Source: Bergeyella cardium
GTDB taxonomy: Bacteria; Bacteroidota; Bacteroidia; Flavobacteriales; Weeksellaceae
Reading direction: 5' to 3'
Assembly (NCBI RefSeq): GCF_003614945.1
Contig: NZ_QYCZ01000001.1
Coordinates: 80,001 to 144,000 of the forward strand
Length of the DNA: 64,000 nucleotides
This document shows, piece after piece, positions 62,704-64,000 of this stretch. A program made the translations under genes and the position numbers. Position 1 is the stretch's first letter, and every line of letters starts with the position of its first letter. The notes below the pieces were generated by a model. The model ran no database searches, had not been told where the DNA came from, and was given only the letters and a program-made list of their open reading frames with translations.

Positions 62704-63993
62704 ATGTTATACCAAAGAAGTAGTGCTTTGTTTAGCGAAGCTCAGCAATATATACCAGGGGGAGTCAATTCCCCTGTTCGTGCTTTTAAGTCCGTAGGTG
62801 GCGTTCCGCTATTTATGAAAGAGGCAAAAGGGGCTTACCTCACCGATGCGGATGGCAGGCAATATATTGATTATATCAATTCTTGGGGGCCAGCCATTGT
62901 AGGGCATACCCACCCTACAGTGCTGGAAGCAGTACAAAAACAGGCAGAAAAAGGGTTTTCCTTTGGGACGCCTACCGAGCTGGAAACCGAAATTGCCAAA
63001 CTCATTATAGAGAATGTCCCGAATATCGACCAGATAAGAATGGTATCTTCAGGTACAGAAGCGTGTATGAGTGCAGTACGCCTTGCACGAGGCTTTACAG
63101 GGAGAGATAAAATTATCAAGTTTGAAGGTTGCTATCACGGGCATTCAGATGCATTTCTTATAAAAGCGGGGAGTGGTGCGGCTACCTTTGGAAACCCAAA
63201 CTCACCAGGAGTAACGCAAGGGACAGCCAAAGATACTTTGCTCGCCAGATATAATGATATAGCGCAAGTAAAGGATATTTTTAGCAAGTTCGGAGCTGAG
63301 ATTGCTGCCGTAATTGTAGAGCCCATAGCTGGGAATATGGGGTGTGTGCTTCCAGAGAACGACTTCCTTAAAGAACTTAGAAAGGTTTGTGATGAGTATT
63401 CATCTCTACTCATCTTCGATGAGGTAATGACAGGTTTCAGACTTTCATTCGGTGGAGCTCAGGAGGCATTAGGGATAGAGGCAGATTTGGTTACCTATGG
63501 TAAAGTTATTGGCGGAGGAATGCCCGTAGGAGCCTTTGCTGGGCGACAGGAAATTATGAACTGCCTCGCTCCAAAAGGTGCGGTGTATCAGGCGGGAACC
63601 CTCAGTGGGAACCCTCTGGCAATGCGTGCCGGGCTTACTACGCTTCAGCTTATTAGAGGGGATGATTCGTTCTATAACAGAATAAATCAAACAACTGAGA
63701 CTCTGGATATAGAAGTTTCCAAACTATTAACAGCCAAAGGCATAGAGCATACGATCAACAGAAAAGGCTCTATGATGTCCATTTTCTTTGGGATAAACAA
63801 GGTTTCCAACTTTGATGATGCCGCGAGGGCAGACCACACGGCATTCAATCATTTCTTTCATTACCTCTTAGAAAGGGGAATTTACCTGCCCCCAAGTGGC
63901 TTTGAGACTTGGTTTATCTCCGATGCGGTAAAGGGAGAGGAAGTCAGCAAAACCCTTGAAGCAGTGGAAAAATGGGAATATAAAAAGGATTAA
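62704..63993 (+). CDS. hemL: Glutamate-1-semialdehyde 2,1-aminomutase
   Basis: Makes 5-aminolevulinate for haem by moving the amino group within glutamate-1-semialdehyde. 429 residues, PLP fold type [20 protein letters not shown] at the N-terminus, [26 protein letters not shown], and PLP lysine K267 in [16 protein letters not shown]. Complete, stop TAA at 63991-63993. No other hem gene lies in the window. Confidence 0.97.
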   Translation: MLYQRSSALFSEAQQYIPGGVNSPVRAFKSVGGVPLFMKEAKGAYLTDADGRQYIDYINSWGPAIVGHTHPTVLEAVQKQAEKGFSFGTPTELETEIAKLIIENVPNIDQIRMVSSGTEACMSAVRLARGFTGRDKIIKFEGCYHGHSDAFLIKAGSGAATFGNPNSPGVTQGTAKDTLLARYNDIAQVKDIFSKFGAEIAAVIVEPIAGNMGCVLPENDFLKELRKVCDEYSSLLIFDEVMTGFRLSFGGAQEALGIEADLVTYGKVIGGGMPVGAFAGRQEIMNCLAPKGAVYQAGTLSGNPLAMRAGLTTLQLIRGDDSFYNRINQTTETLDIEVSKLLTAKGIEHTINRKGSMMSIFFGINKVSNFDDAARADHTAFNHFFHYLLERGIYLPPSGFETWFISDAVKGEEVSKTLEAVEKWEYKKD

Positions 63994-64000
63994 ACCCCAC

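Overview
The window looks like chromosomal core DNA of a Flavobacteriia bacterium, most likely in the Weeksellaceae (Chryseobacterium/Riemerella/Bergeyella/Elizabethkingia-type). The evidence is low GC with AT-rich intergenic DNA, Bacteroidota-type -7 boxes (TAnnTTTG) in front of many genes, secreted proteins with C-terminal type IX secretion (T9SS) sorting domains, cysteine-poor (zinc-independent) ribosomal proteins S4, S14 and L36, and a Bacteroidota-style S10-spc-alpha ribosomal cluster. The genus cannot be fixed from the sequence alone. I see no insertion sequence, prophage, CRISPR array or rRNA gene.

Layout. 1-2020: phosphate acetyltransferase gene (minus), cut by the window edge. 2272-17250: two paralogous ~1460-residue secreted subtilases in inverted orientation, flanking the housekeeping block rsfS-ftsH / LUD-cdsA-psd (minus) and birA (plus). 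17.3-23.8 kb: kup, the asnS-rpoN pair, ridA with a small membrane protein gene, and rpsT followed at once by tRNA-Glu. 23.8-29.2 kb: a minus-strand operon for an ankyrin-repeat exported protein, a DUF2271 protein, a 25-codon hydrophobic mini-ORF, a PepSY-membrane/flavodoxin/reductase fusion and the flavin transferase ApbE; this looks like a transmembrane flavin electron-transfer system. 29.4-30.9 kb: rsmI and fabG. 31.0-45.0 kb: ribosomal protein cluster rplC to rplQ with secY, infA and rpoA. 45.0-48.8 kb: mutS-kdsC-maf (minus). 49.0-51.3 kb: Crp/Fnr regulator-panB-rluA. 51.3-54.2 kb: small membrane protein, M48 lipoprotein protease, DUF4251 lipoprotein, ruvB. 54.16-54.43 kb: repeat-rich intergenic island (17-bp inverted repeat, bidirectional terminator, six 23-bp GC-rich hairpin repeats). 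54.5-58.4 kb: GH3-family gene and CcoI-type copper ATPase. 58.6-64 kb: HtrA protease, MmcQ/YjbR protein, ACC-deaminase-like enzyme, glucosaminidase and hemL.

The parts most worth following up are the inverted subtilase pair, which shares leader, long near-identical coding tracts and terminator and so could recombine and invert a segment carrying essential genes; the ApbE/PepSY/DUF2271/ankyrin redox operon with its unannotated translationally coupled mini-protein; and the GC-rich tandem hairpin array near ruvB. Several translation starts were moved from the longest reading frame because a TAnnTTTG promoter element overlaps the upstream TTG or because family N-termini fit better; two genes (LUD protein, cdsA) seem truly to start with TTG.
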